From: Pyrenochaeta sp. MPI-SDFR-AT-0127
Taxonomy: Eukaryota; Ascomycota; Dothideomycetes; Pleosporales; Cucurbitariaceae
NCBI GenBank assembly: GCA_020747015.1
Contig: JAGTJM010000009.1
Location: forward strand, 186,001 to 250,000
Length of the DNA: 64,000 nucleotides
Direction: 5' to 3'
A program made the position numbers and the translations under genes. This document shows positions 1 to 11,736 of this stretch, piece by piece; within the stretch, counting starts at the first letter, position 1, and each line of letters opens with the position of its first letter. The notes under the pieces are model-generated. The model did no database searches, had not been told where the DNA came from, and worked only from the letters and a program-made list of their open reading frames with translations.

Positions 1-1648
1 ATTCCCGGCGCTAGCGATAACACTGCTCGTCTTGAGCCGTTCTCAGCTCCACGAAGGAGCCGTGGATTCGATGTTAGGGGCGATCCCTTTACATGTGATC
101 CACTTTGTGGTGGGTGGCATGGGTGGGCTTGACATGTGAAAGTCTGGAGAAGAGCACCGTGGCCCATTCCCGCAAGGACCGTTGATAAGGTGGTGATAAC
201 AACGGTCAAGTGGAATGAGCCCCTCCACGCTTGGTCAATGTGTGTGTGCGTCAAACTTGACTCGTGAGTTCTGCGGTCTCGTCAACGCGAGGCCACAACT
301 GTGGACCGAGTGATGCCTGCCTAGGTGATGTTAATAAGAAGCGGCAAAAAGACAGTTTGCAATGGGGGCTCGGTCTCATTTCGACACTTGAGAAGTCGGA
401 GAATGTCGGTCAATTGACCATCAACTGCAACCAGCTTTGTCAAGGACTATCATGGGTGCTACTCGAATGCCTTGCGTCATTGATATGTATGCGTCACATG
501 CCAACAAGTCCATGTGAAGATAAGCATGGAGGAATGATGGTGGGGAGACTTCGCCCAAGAGCAGCTCCACGTGCAGGAGAGCAACGGCAGTACAGTGGCA
601 TATTGTTCAACAGTTGAGGCCTCGGCCAAGGGGGAGCGAATCATGCGGGCTGAATGGTGCCTGGGCGCCGCTTGTAGACTAGCGTGGACCCTGCAGAACG
701 CGATCCCGAAATTTTGCGACAAAATGCCCTCAACGTTGTCGTGCAATTGCGTGCGCCACGCCACTGGGCTGCAGTGCTGATGTGGACTGAGCAAACATTC
801 AGACTGGAGGTAGCGAGGCGTTCTCTGTCGGCACAGTTTCAGTGGGCGGTGCGCCCAGAGAGCGGGTCGGCAAATGCTTGGTACCTGCTGGGTTTGACTC
901 TAGACGAGGCGGTGGAGCTTCAGAGGGTAAAGACGCGAGATGATGGGTGCAAACTGGCGGTCTGTTTGCCGATATACCTACCTGCCCTAGCATGGCGCCA
1001 AGGCAGCGGATAGAAGGGATCTGCTGAAAATTGAGTGCCCCAGACGAAGCAGAGTGTGGGATGTTGGAGCTAGAGAATGCAGTTTGCGCAGCGCTGTGGG
1101 TTTCCGCACGCCTCGGTGGATATTCGCCCTGTTTCACGCTCAGCGCAGTGCCCATGGCGTCCAGTGCGGTGGCAAGTGATTGTGAATTTCAACTGGCGGT
1201 TTTCCCGGGTGGGCAGAGATAGCGTGAATAGGTGCTAGTGTTGCGAGCTGGAGCTGTCTGTTGTCAAAGCGGAGTTTCTGGCTCGCTCCTTCTCGAACCC
1301 CCCCTGGCGGCTCTAACCATTCCGACATAGGCGCTACTAGGGTCCACACAAATTCCATCGACACCGCCTTGGAGTTGCGTTTAAAATCTGCATTTGTCCC
1401 GCGCACACAGCTGTCCTCACCCGCTCTCCCTCCTCCCTGTTTCTTTCAGGCCATTGGACTTTTACTTGCGTCGCTTGTGTGCACGCATTTCGCTCAATTG
1501 ACAAGCTCAACAACAAGCTGCCTGCATCTCAACACTTGGTAGCCTTTCGTGCTGCGACTTCCCCACCCTCGACAGCCTCTCCCCCCTAAAGTCAAGACGC
1601 CACGTTGACACGAATTGCTGCCATTGCACCGTCCATCCAATCTTCAAC
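1..1648. other. Gene-free stretch upstream of fad2
   Basis: Open frames here are short, overlap on both strands and resemble no family I know. The last 250 bases before the desaturase start are rich in C and T, as is common in the 5' leader of well-expressed filamentous fungal genes. I see no RNA gene or repeat. Confidence 0.5.
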
Positions 1649-3142
1649 ATGGCCACCACTACCGCCCGCCCCCAGCATCCTGAGCTGAGGAGGAACATGA
1701 CTTCCGAATCGTCGCCTTCGACCGTTGCCAACTCGGTCTCAGCTTCACCCTTCGACTCCCCAGCCCAATCGGCCTCCAACACATCGCTGTCCTCGCTGGA
1801 CGAGTCGACAGCGCCCGTCAAGAATGCCCGTGGCGTCCTTCTGGATACCTATGGCAACGAGTTCGAAATCCCCGACTACACCATCAAGCAGATTCGCGAT
1901 GCCATCCCCAAGCACTGCTTTGAGCGCTCTGGCTTGCGAGGACTTGGTTACGTTGCCCGCGACTTTGCGTCCATGGCCACCACCTTTTACTTGTTCCACA
2001 ACTACGTGACCCCCGAGACTGTCCCATCAACTGCTGCTCGCGCTGCTCTCTGGACTGCCTATACAGTCTTCCAGGGCTTCTTTGGCACTGGCCTGTGGAT
2101 CCTTGCCCATGAGTGTGGCCACCAGGCCTTCTCGCCCTCCAAGATTCTCAACGACAGTGTCGGCTGGTTCTGCCATTCGTTCCTTCTCGTCCCCTACTTC
2201 TCCTGGAAGATTTCCCACGGCAAGCACCACAAGGCCACAGGCCATATGGAGCGCGACATGGTCTTTATACCCAAGACTCGGGAGGTCTATGCTACGCGTG
2301 TCAGCAAAATGGTCCACCAGCTCCACGAGCTTACAGAGGAGACTCCCATTGCTACTTTCATCCATACCTTTGGGCAGCAGATCGGTGGATGGCCCATGTA
2401 CTTGATGGCCAACGTTACCGGCCACAACAACCACGATCGCCAGCCTGAGGGCAAGGGCAAGGGCAAGAAGAACGGCATGTTTGGTGGTGTGAACCATTAC
2501 AACCCATCCAGCCCCTTGTACGAGAAGAAGGATGAGCATTTGATCTTGCTCAGCGACCTCGGCCTCGCCATCATGCTCGGTGCCCTCTACTGGGTTGGCA
2601 AAAACTTCGGCTTTGCGAACCTATTCGTTTGGTACATCATCCCTTACTTCTGGGTCAACCATTGGCTCGTCGCTATCACCTTCTTGCAACATACCGATCC
2701 GTCCCTGCCTCATTACGATGCGAATACTTGGACCTACACTCGTGGAGCCGCTGCTACCATCGATCGCGAATTTGGCTTCATCGGACGCACTCTGCTCCAT
2801 GGTATCGTTGAGACTCATGTCCTACACCACTACATCTCCACGATTCCCTTCTACCACGCCGACGAGGCCACGGAGGCCATCAAGGCTGTCATGGGCAAGC
2901 ATTACCGCGCGGATACCGAGGGTGGCTCTGTTGGCTTCCTCAAGGCTTTGTGGAAGAGTGCACGTTGGTGCCAGTGGGTTGAGCCTAGCGCGGACGCAGA
3001 GGGTGAGGGCAAGGGTGTTCTCTTCTTCCGTAACCACAATGGCCTTGGTGTGCCTCCCCAAAAGATTGACGCTCCGGTCGCGAAGGCGACTGTTGGCAAA
3101 GGTGCAAAGATGGAGCTCGGCCCCGAGAGCGACAACGAGTAA
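1649..3142 (+). CDS. fad2: Oleate delta-12 fatty acid desaturase
   Basis: A 497-residue ER membrane desaturase that inserts the second double bond into oleoyl chains to give linoleate, using cytochrome b5 electrons. The three histidine boxes of membrane desaturases are visible: HECGH at about residue 154, HGKHH at about 190 and HVLHH at about 390, with hydrophobic spans between them. The first 60 residues are Ser/Thr-rich and likely cytosolic. The start at 1649 lies in a good context (TCAACATGGCC) and is the first ATG of the frame. No intron is needed. The third codon positions are strongly C-biased, as in highly expressed fungal genes. A delta-15 (omega-3) paralogue is the main alternative; the overall length and the IPFYHADEAT segment after box 3 fit the delta-12 group better. 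Confidence 0.93.
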   Translation: MATTTARPQHPELRRNMTSESSPSTVANSVSASPFDSPAQSASNTSLSSLDESTAPVKNARGVLLDTYGNEFEIPDYTIKQIRDAIPKHCFERSGLRGLGYVARDFASMATTFYLFHNYVTPETVPSTAARAALWTAYTVFQGFFGTGLWILAHECGHQAFSPSKILNDSVGWFCHSFLLVPYFSWKISHGKHHKATGHMERDMVFIPKTREVYATRVSKMVHQLHELTEETPIATFIHTFGQQIGGWPMYLMANVTGHNNHDRQPEGKGKGKKNGMFGGVNHYNPSSPLYEKKDEHLILLSDLGLAIMLGALYWVGKNFGFANLFVWYIIPYFWVNHWLVAITFLQHTDPSLPHYDANTWTYTRGAAATIDREFGFIGRTLLHGIVETHVLHHYISTIPFYHADEATEAIKAVMGKHYRADTEGGSVGFLKALWKSARWCQWVEPSADAEGEGKGVLFFRNHNGLGVPPQKIDAPVAKATVGKGAKMELGPESDNE

Positions 3143-4228
3143 GCGATGGCATGATATCACGAGCTAGACCACGTTATCCTATATTCTTTCAGTTGGGCGT
3201 TTTAGATTCGCCTTACGAGGCTTCGTTGTTTTCTTCCTCGGTGCCGAGCATTAGACCCTAGATTGGGAGGATTTTTCGTAGCATTGGATCGACGTTCGCC
3301 TTTCCAAAGTAAAAAAATAATCGGGTTTGTAGATATGACTGCAGCAAAGCGAGAGAATAGAGAGGGATATAATCACTGAAATTGCGGTCCCACATTTGGA
3401 TATCATGATGATGAGCAACGACAAAATGAATTGTATGATGTGAGTGCTTAAAGTTGGGCAAGCTTCCCCGCAAGTTGACATATGTGTTCCGGTGATGCCC
3501 GGTCGCAGAGCCGCGTTTTCGGACAATCAACTAAGCAATAACTACGGAAGTCACTTTAGGTTAATACTACGTAGAGACAGACACGAGTGCGTGTGTGGCT
3601 TAGTAAGGGTGGGTGTCTTCGCTGCCGCCTGTCTGCCAAATTCGAATTTCCATCGTGAGATGCCTGGCGAGTCTGAAAAGCAGGACATTTTGTGTCATTT
3701 GCTGCTCAGAGTCTTTTGAGATGAGATCCGCTTGTGAGCGCTACCCAGAGGTAGATTGATCTCAGGAAACGAATCACTGTCTTCGTAGGAGGAACACATG
3801 CATGTTGCAGCTCAAAGGCCGCCAGCTTTGTCTCAGACCACAGGAAAAAAAGACGGAGAAATCTGCAAGGAAAAGACGAAATTCGCGTAAAGCGTAAATG
3901 TAGCGACGTTGGTAAGGAACAAGGTATCATCGGAAAACCTCCTCTGCTCCAGCTACCTCGCACGGTGAGTCGTGCTATAGGGCACGTAATAGAGGATGGC
4001 TATGTAGCAATGCATGGCCTTCCTACAATAAATTGTGCCCAGAATGAGTTGAAGGAGAAAAGGTCGGATGGCCGGCTGGCGAAGAATTTTGGAAGGGGCG
4101 GATGACGCTCTGACCAATCACGGAGCGGATTATGAGATAGCACCGCCGCCAAGGGAAAGCGCTGCCATCGTAACGTCAAGGTCGAGCTCCAAGCAGCAAG
4201 TCCATCGCCATCGTACAGAGCCCCAAAG
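3143..4228. other. Intergenic region between fad2 and nuo-78
   Basis: Holds the 3' end of fad2 and the promoter of the complex I gene. Open frames are short and overlap antisense to each other; none looks real. Confidence 0.5.
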
Positions 4229-6689
4229 ATGCTGCGGCAACATTTGATCCGGTCGCTGAAGAGGCCTGCGCACTGTGCAGCTCTCAATGGCAGCCGGGCC
4301 TTTACTGCCTCGGCCCCCCGGCCAGCAGAGGTCGAGCTCACTATAGGTTTGTGCCACCCCATTGCGGGCAATTGTGCGTGCTAACGAGCTCTGTAGATGG
4401 AAAGAAGGTCTCAATCGAAGGTATGACTGTCCAATAACTGTGCTCGAACCTGTAGAGGTAGTCCTAACACGCTAGAACAGCTGGCGCCGCCCTCATTCAG
4501 GCGTGCGAAAAGGCCGGAGCCACGGTCCCGAGATACTGCTACCACGAAAAGCTGATGATTGCCGGTAATTGTCGCATGTGCCTGGTCGAGGTCGAGCGGG
4601 CTCCCAAACCAGTGGCCTCCTGCGCGTGGCCTGTACAGCCAGGCATGGTGGTTAAGACCGACTCGCCGCTCGTCCACAAGGCACGCGAGGGCGTTATGGA
4701 GTTTCTGCTTGCCAACCACCCGCTGGACTGCCCCATTTGCGACCAGGGAGGCGAGTGCGATCTTCAGGACCAGTCCATGAGGTATGGTGCGGACCGCGGT
4801 CGCTTCCACGAGATCGGCGGCAAGCGTGCTGTCGAGGACAAGAATATTGGGCCTTTGATCAAGGTAGGAGATGTGTGCTATTTGGACTTCACAATGATGC
4901 TGACACAATACAGACGTCGATGAACAGGTGTATTCACTGCACCCGTTGTGTCCGCTTCTCCAATGATGTCGCTGGTGCCCCAGAAATGGGTTCGACTGGT
5001 CGTGGCAATGACCTACAAATCGGCACCTACCTTGAGACGGCCCTTGATACCGAAATGTCCGGGAACGTCATCGATCTCTGCCCTGTTGGTGCCCTAGTAT
5101 CCAAGCCCTACGCCTTTAAGGCTCGACCATGGGAGCTGTACAAAACCGAGACCATCGACGTACTCGACGGCCTTGGTTCAAACATTCGAGTCGATTCCCG
5201 AGGCATTCAGGTCATGCGTATTATCCCACGGCTAAATGACGACATCAACGAAGAGTGGATTAACGATAAGTCCCGCTTCGCATGCGATGCCCTCAGCACA
5301 CAGCGCCTGGTCAACCCGCTTATCCGCGTTGGTGATCAGTTTCAACCCGCGACTTGGGAGCAAGCCCTTGTAGAGATTGGCAATGCCTATAAGAAGATTG
5401 CCCCCAAGGATAATGAGTTCAAGGTCATCGCTGGTCACCTCGTAGAAACTGAGGCTCTGGTCGCTATGAAGGATCTTGCCAACAAGCTTGGTTCAGACAA
5501 CTTGGGTCTCGATCAGCCTGGTGGGAGCGAACCCATTGCTCATGGTGTCGACGTCCGATCGAACTACGCTTTCAACTCCAAAATCTATGGTGTTGAGGAG
5601 GCTGATGCCATCCTACTAATCGGTACTAATCCACGTCACGAGGCAGCTGTGCTCAATGCTCGCATTCGCAAGCAATGGCTACGATCAGATTTGGAAATTG
5701 GTCTCGTCGGCGAAGACTTTGAGAGCACGTTCGAGTACCAGAAACTCGGAGATACTGCGACTGACCTAAAGAGCGCGTTTGCTGGTGAATTTGGAAAGAA
5801 GCTTCAATCTGCAAAGAAGCCGATGATTATTGTCGGTAGTGCTGTCACTGAGCATGCCGATGCCAAGTCCATCTACGAGCAAGTCGGCGCTTTTGTTGAG
5901 AAGAGCAAGGCCAATTTCCAGACACCAGAATGGAATGGCTATAACATTCTCCAGCGGACGGCTTCCCGCACTGGTGCTTTTGAAGTTGGTTTTACGGTTC
6001 CATCACCTGAAGTCGCTCAAGTTAAACCCAAGTTCGTCTGGCTGCTCGCAGCTGATGAAATCAATGAAGCCGACTTGCCGAAGGACGCCTTTATCGTCTA
6101 CCAGGGTCATCACGGCGACCGTGGCGCACAACTTGCTGATGTCGTCCTACCTGGCGCCGCCTACACCGAGAAGTCTGCCACATATGTCAACACCGAAGGT
6201 CGTGTACAAATGACGCGCGCCGCTGTTGGCCTCCCAGGCGCTTCAAGAGAGGATTGGAAGATCATCCGAGCAGCATCAGAGTACTTCGGTGCTGAATTAC
6301 CATACGATGACGTTGAGGCGCTTCGAGATCGCATGGAGGAGATTTCCCCTGCTCTCAGGAGATATGACCTTGTTGAGCCTGCATCATTGCCTGGCCTGAG
6401 CAAGGTGCAATTGGTGGATCAGAACAAGGGTTCACAGGCGTCTGGTAAGCCGCTTAAGAAGCCGATTGAGAACTTCTACTTTACAGATTCGATTTCAAGG
6501 AAGTAAGTCATATTGCCAAAGATTCCCTATATTATTATATGCTAATCGAATATCAGCTCCCCGACAATGGCCCGTTGTTCAGCGGCCAAGGCGGAGAAAA
6601 ACGCAAAGACAAACTTTATGGCACCTGGCTACCCAGATCCACAAGTAGGATACGGCCCGGGACCAACGGCAGCGGCTGCCAACATATAA
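4229..6689 (+). CDS. nuo-78: NADH:ubiquinone oxidoreductase 78-kDa subunit (NDUFS1 type), mitochondrial
   Basis: Iron-sulfur subunit of the N module of respiratory complex I. The five-exon model is 4229-4346, 4397-4420, 4481-4863, 4914-6502 and 6557-6689, giving 748 residues, close to the Neurospora subunit. The second exon is only 24 nt. The N-terminus MLRQHLIRSLKRPA is a basic, amphipathic mitochondrial presequence, followed by RPAEVELTIDGKKVSIEAG. Cluster ligands are visible: the 2Fe-2S cysteines around RYCYHEKLMIAGNCRMC, the His/Cys set HPLDCPICDQGGEC, and the 4Fe-4S set CIHCTRC with the later CPVGAL. The C-terminal two thirds are the molybdopterin-oxidoreductase-like fold without cofactor. 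The last exon encodes a Gly/Pro/Ala-rich tail. Introns are 50 to 60 nt with canonical ends. Confidence 0.93.
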
Positions 6690-8584
6690 GGATGCGTATA
6701 GTTTATGAGCAGCTGAATAGAAGTAAGCAACCAGGTCGATTTGTACATAGGCAGGGTTTTTTCTTTTGAATTTCCGATATGCGACTAGCAAGATTAGTGT
6801 ATGAAAATACCAGCGCAATTGTTCAAAGTATCCTTTGACGTATGTCATTGAGGGAAAGTGTGCAAAGTGCTTCCTAAGCCATGTTTTGGCCACAAATTGG
6901 CATGAGCAATTTGTATCAATGGAGCCCAGTATTGAGGTTCGAAGACTTAGCGAGGACATATTGTTTTGTTAAGGCGAAACTGACTGTCCACATATGTTAT
7001 TTTGCAACAATACAAAATCGCAAAGAGCAACAGTGCTTTTATACGAACTAGATGTCAAAAGAGGTAGCTTGGAACACCCTTTGTGTTCCTATCTTTTGCC
7101 TTTACCGGGTCAAACATCCTGCCCAAGTGGACCGTTTTCGGATGAGGTACCGACCTACTGGGCCCAAAACGATATCCCAGTGTACAAAGACCAACATGCT
7201 ACGATCGCCTCGAGTATCAATTTATCTCACACGTCCTGAAAACTACACTATAATTCTGCTGTTCATTGACATCTGTCATGTCCAGCTCGGCCATCATGAT
7301 CTCTCGGTCTTTATTTGGTTTGGAGTTGTGTCCATACGTAGAGTTCAATTTATTCTTGAGTCATATCCAATATATCAAACCATCATCTTTACTGTCTTAG
7401 CACCGCTCCTACGACAATTGGCCATCATTTCCGCCATGCATGAGTATATTTTTTGAATCGAGCAGCGGCGACAAGGTCTTGTGGTCGGCTTCTCTAGACC
7501 CATTAAGTTCACAGTATTTACACTTTCCATCATCCTTGAGTTCCTCAGAACCATGACGGTCGGAATGTCCCACATGATGCACGCTATCCTAATCATTTTT
7601 CTCCCACAGAGACAAAGGCTGGCTGCCGCCTTTAAAAATCCAAGAGGAAGCTCATGATGCAACTAGGTACCGATATCGAGCAGAGACTATAAAAAAGGTC
7701 TGGATGATGTAGCAGTGTACAGACCAGAATGCCACTCTGGAACGAATCGTTGGATTTTGATCAGTTCTGGCAATAGACGCAATATCCACTATTAGAACTG
7801 CGACGAGGGTTGTTGTATGTGAAGTTTCGGCGTCGGATGCTGAAAATAGTCCTCAGCCTATACAGTGTGCTATACAATTCGCATACGAGGAATAAGTGTG
7901 TAGTTTCTCAAGAGCGAGCCCGTGTATTTCATTGGTGGAGGGTCCCCCACCGTTCGTGGTTGGATCCGGACATGAAACAGACAACAGTTGGTAGTAAGAA
8001 TGCGCTACAATACCTGCGAAACTCCGTTCACGGCGGTAACACAGCACAAGGGTTTTATCATTGACCACTTTGGTCTTAAAGGCTCTGGGCGAGGCCTTCT
8101 CGGCTGCCTAATACCTGACTAATGAAACGCAATATCCCAAACATTTGGGCGCCTTCACGTTCACGGCGCCTGCTTTGCAAGTGTGGTAGTGTTAAACAAC
8201 AGCACCTCCAGCCTGAGCCCCACATTAGATCAAGATCAAGATCAAAGCCTAACATGGCAGCATGGGAATCTGCGACTATCAGACCATTATGCAGTACAAT
8301 TTCCATTACGCGTGTGAGCCGAAACAGTGTGTTGCAGAAGCTTTTGGCTCGTGCCGCTTATAACGCACTTCCTTTGCTTATTCACCGCTTTAAATCAGCC
8401 TGGCCAATCAGAAACATGTTGGCTTGGATAAGGGCAAGCCACAATTTCTTTGAGCAGCGCAGCGGGGTTTATGCAGTCGCTAAGTTGTGCATCGCAAATA
8501 AATACAGCCAGATTCCCATGGTTGACCTTTTTGTCGAGCTTTTGATTTCCAATTCCTGTAGTTGTCACAGCTTGAGAGCGCAAG
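6690..8584. other. Intergenic region between nuo-78 and the LtrA gene
   Basis: About 1.9 kb without a convincing gene. Short frames occur on both strands (for example near 7052-7456 and 7375-7662), but they mirror each other and match no family I know. A small tandem GATCAA triplet sits near 8230. The last part is presumably promoter of the downstream membrane protein. Confidence 0.45.
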
Positions 8585-10734
8585 ATGTCTGACACTCCAC
8601 AAACGCTAATTGGCGGTAACGACACGCCTGCGAGTGTAAAGGGGGCATCGCCAGGACATCACCATCACCATCTGCATCACACAGGCAAAAGGCTAAAGCA
8701 GTTCCTGCGGTCAGATGGTAGAAAAGTGCACATTGCGAGCTCTCCTGACGAAGCAAACCATCTGCGGAAGACGCTGAGCTCTGCTCAAGAGAAGGACGAT
8801 TTCGATCTGGTTATCGTACGAAACCCCGATGACAAATAGCATCAGAGACAGACGCTGACTTCATATACCAATATCTAGCATGGAAGCCCTGAACACGTAA
8901 GTTGTCGAAGTTTTGTTGTTGTTTGACAAGGCAACGACCTCCAAGTAATTATATGCCAATACCAAAACAGATTGAAGCTCTTCGCCACACACACGCGCAT
9001 CACGAAGACCGACACAAGAAGTTGAAAGAAGAGCATGGAGATCTTGCCCTCGAATTCGAACGCGTCATTCGCGAACTCGATGCACTGTCCAACGAATTGC
9101 ACATGATCAGCGAGCATGCAGTCCAGCTGGATGCGAACTTCTCAAAATACGGTTACTCAGCCCACCTACGCACTAAGGAAGGACCAGAATCTTTGCATTC
9201 ATCAGGTGAATCCACCTTTGACAAAGAGACATGGCACGCGGAGCGCAAACTCGGTGAGACTATGCGTTTCTACCAGAAGCCAATCGTGCGGCAGTACTTT
9301 CACAAAGGTCTACTCTGGCGGGCGAAGGAAGCGCAGGAAGTAGCTTCTTACGAATTGTTCATTGATCTTTTTTACGTTGGTATCATTGCTATTACAGGAG
9401 ATACTGCCGCCGAACATCCTACAGGAGAGTCGCTCCTGCGGTTCGCCATCACATTTATAATGGGCTGGAAATTCTGGAGCGACATTGGTCTCTTGATATC
9501 TTGGTTCGATTCCGACGATGTACTTCGCCGCTGCTCCGTGCTCTTTATCCTGACCTGTCTCCTGGGTTTCACGACGAACATGGCCTCTGCTTTCGAGCAC
9601 ACATATACACCTTTGGTGGCTTTCTACCTCGCTGCACGCATGTTCATGACCGTGAGCATGTTTTGGTATGCATGGAGTATCCCAATGGTGCGCGGTAGCA
9701 TGATTGGCAACGGAATCATCTCGTTGATTCCTGCCGCACTGTGGATCGGAAGTATACATGTTGAAGAGCCGGCGAAACAAGGCCTGATCTGGGTTGCCAT
9801 AGTCTTCGATCTTTTTGGAAACTTCATCATGATATTCATCCAACGGCCGGGCCCAACAATGGCGAAAATCATTCCTGCTAAGATTAAGGAAAGCCTAGAA
9901 TTCTTCCCTGGAAACAATATTGAGCATAGAATTGAGCGTACGAATGCCTTCGTAACGCTGGTGTTCGGCTCCTGCGTCTTGGGCTTGCTCTACCAGAGCA
10001 ACGTTGAAATGGGCATCAATGCTTTCTTTGGAAAGGCAGTGTTGGGTTTGATCCAGGCCTTTGTGTTCAACTGGCTTTACTTCGAGATCGACTCATTCAA
10101 TCTGCACACACACGCTATACGGAGACACGTCTTCTCAGCACTGACGTGGTTCTCTGTGCACCTCCCCTTCATCATGTCTTTCGTCCTGTCAGCTTCTGCC
10201 TTAGCTGTCCTCGTTCGCGCGCACGACTGCCCCGATGCACCGCTCGATTCTCTCTTCGAGACTTTCATCCCCCGCTCCGAAGACCATATCTCAGATGGCT
10301 TGCAATGGTTCTATTGCGGAGGTCTCGGTATATCGCTTTTCTGCCTCTCGATCATCGCATTGTCACATACGCACCGCAAGATCCCCAATCAACGCCTTCG
10401 CAAAGAATCACGCCTCGCGTTTCGCGTTGCTGTTTCCATTGTTATCATATGCCTTCCGAAAGCACATTTAAACAGTTTGCAGTTGGTGGCTACAGCAACA
10501 GGTCTGGTTGTGTGTGTGCTGGTGGTCGAGCTGGTTGGCATGTCTTGCTGGGGCGAGAACATTTTCTGGGAAAAGAACTGTCGCAGAGCTCAGGCAAGTT
10601 ATGAGGCAAATTGTGCAGTAAGAAGGGAGGAGTTAGAAAAAAGCGTAAAAGAAGGGAAGGTGTTGAACGTCGAGGAGATCGCCAGAAAGGAGAAGGGAGG
10701 GATGACCGCGCAGGGTGGCATTACAGCTGTTTGA
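8585..10734 (+). CDS. LtrA-family (low temperature requirement A) multi-pass membrane protein
   Basis: Three-exon model: 8585-8815, an 18-nt microexon 8879-8896 (His-Gly-Ser-Pro-Glu-His), and 8971-10734, giving 670 residues. The frame is open across all joins and restores DLVI-HGSPEH-IEALRH; without the microexon the first exon would end at a stop at 8837. The N-terminal 150 residues are hydrophilic, with a His-rich patch (HHHHHLHH, residues 25-32) and a probable coiled coil around HGDLALEFERVIRELDALSN. About ten hydrophobic segments follow, beginning at YELFIDLFYVGIIAITGD, which is the LtrA signature start. The basic/acidic tail looks cytosolic. LtrA proteins are widespread in filamentous fungi; their biochemical role is not established. 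The 3' end faces emc7 at 176 bp. Confidence 0.85.
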
Positions 10735-10910
10735 AATTGTGGTGGTGGCAAATGGAAACGATCGTGCATGACAGAGATAGATATCAGAACTAGATACTCG
10801 CTGTTCTATGCTGGTGGGGACTGACGCTTCTTATGCCTGACTAACACTGTCTTTTTGCGAGATGCATGCATCTTGCGTTATTTATAATTTGTCCCGTTTG
10901 TGATTATCTC

Positions 10911-11736
10911 TTATCGCTTCTTTGCTTGCCCAGCGGGACTCTGGCCACGTGCACTTGAGCTGCCTGAATCTGTCTTGCCGGCCATCCATGAAGCAAGATC
11001 GAAGTTCTGTATCTGCTGGGCGGTGTTCGTTGAGCCTGATCCGAGGACGCCAGTCTTTTGCATATCCTCAAACTCCTGCTTCATCTCGGGATCCACTGTG
11101 TATACGTCAGCGACGTCGTCTCCCTCGCAAATCACGACACGAGACTTACTGTTCTCCATCAGCTTGGGCATGCCGAAGATTAGCGCCATTGAGAAAAGCG
11201 CCATGAGGATCATCGGGCTTTTCAGGAACGAAAGTGGTGAGACTTTTTCTGTCAGTATTCCATTTCATCATCGCTTCTCAATCTTGCAACTTACATCCCT
11301 GCCTTTCCTGATAAAAGTACTTCATTCCCACTGGCCTAGCCTCAACTACAAGCCCGTTCCCTCCTTCTCCTCTACTCTCACCCTTATTATCCCATTCATT
11401 GCCCAAGAAAGTCTGCCAAGCTCTAATCACCTCCTTCTTATCCCCACTTCCCTCTACAGCTTCTTCTACGCTGACATCGATTCGCAGCGGCTCGAATGCA
11501 TAGTCGCGGCAATGCACAGTAACAAGATAGCTGCCTGCACTGACATTGTTGAAATTAAACGTGTTAGAGCGTGTGAGGTAGGCGTCTAGTGGTGGGCCGG
11601 AAGACTGGAGTGTTGCGTGGGTGGAGGATGGGAGGGTAGACGGGTTCACGATGACCGTGTTGGGGATTTGGAGCAAGAAGCGGGCGGCCGAGGAAATGGA
11701 AGCTAGCGAAGCCAGTGCATAAATTGATGTCTTCAT
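10911..11736 (-). CDS. emc7: ER membrane protein complex subunit 7 (EMC7/SOP4-like)
   Basis: Subunit of the ER membrane insertase complex. Exons read on the minus strand are 11736-11295 and 11242-10911, giving 257 residues. There is a cleavable signal peptide (MKTSIYALASLASISSA), a lumenal beta-sandwich domain (DUF2012) ending in GMKYFYQERQG, then FSPLSFLKSPMILMALFSMA, the diagnostic junction and single transmembrane segment of Emc7, and a short cytosolic tail that is polar and basic. The splice acceptor is AAAAAG; an AG six bases earlier would put a TAA directly at the junction, so the later one must be used for a full protein. The predicted branch A is too close to the early AG, which favours the later one. 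Convergent with the LtrA gene. Confidence 0.88.

Noticed and set aside
264..1222. Overlapping frames upstream of fad2
   Set aside because: Both strands open, no conserved motif, several start without ATG.
7375..7662. 95-codon minus-strand frame with many Met and Cys
   Set aside because: No homologue recognised and antisense to another open frame.
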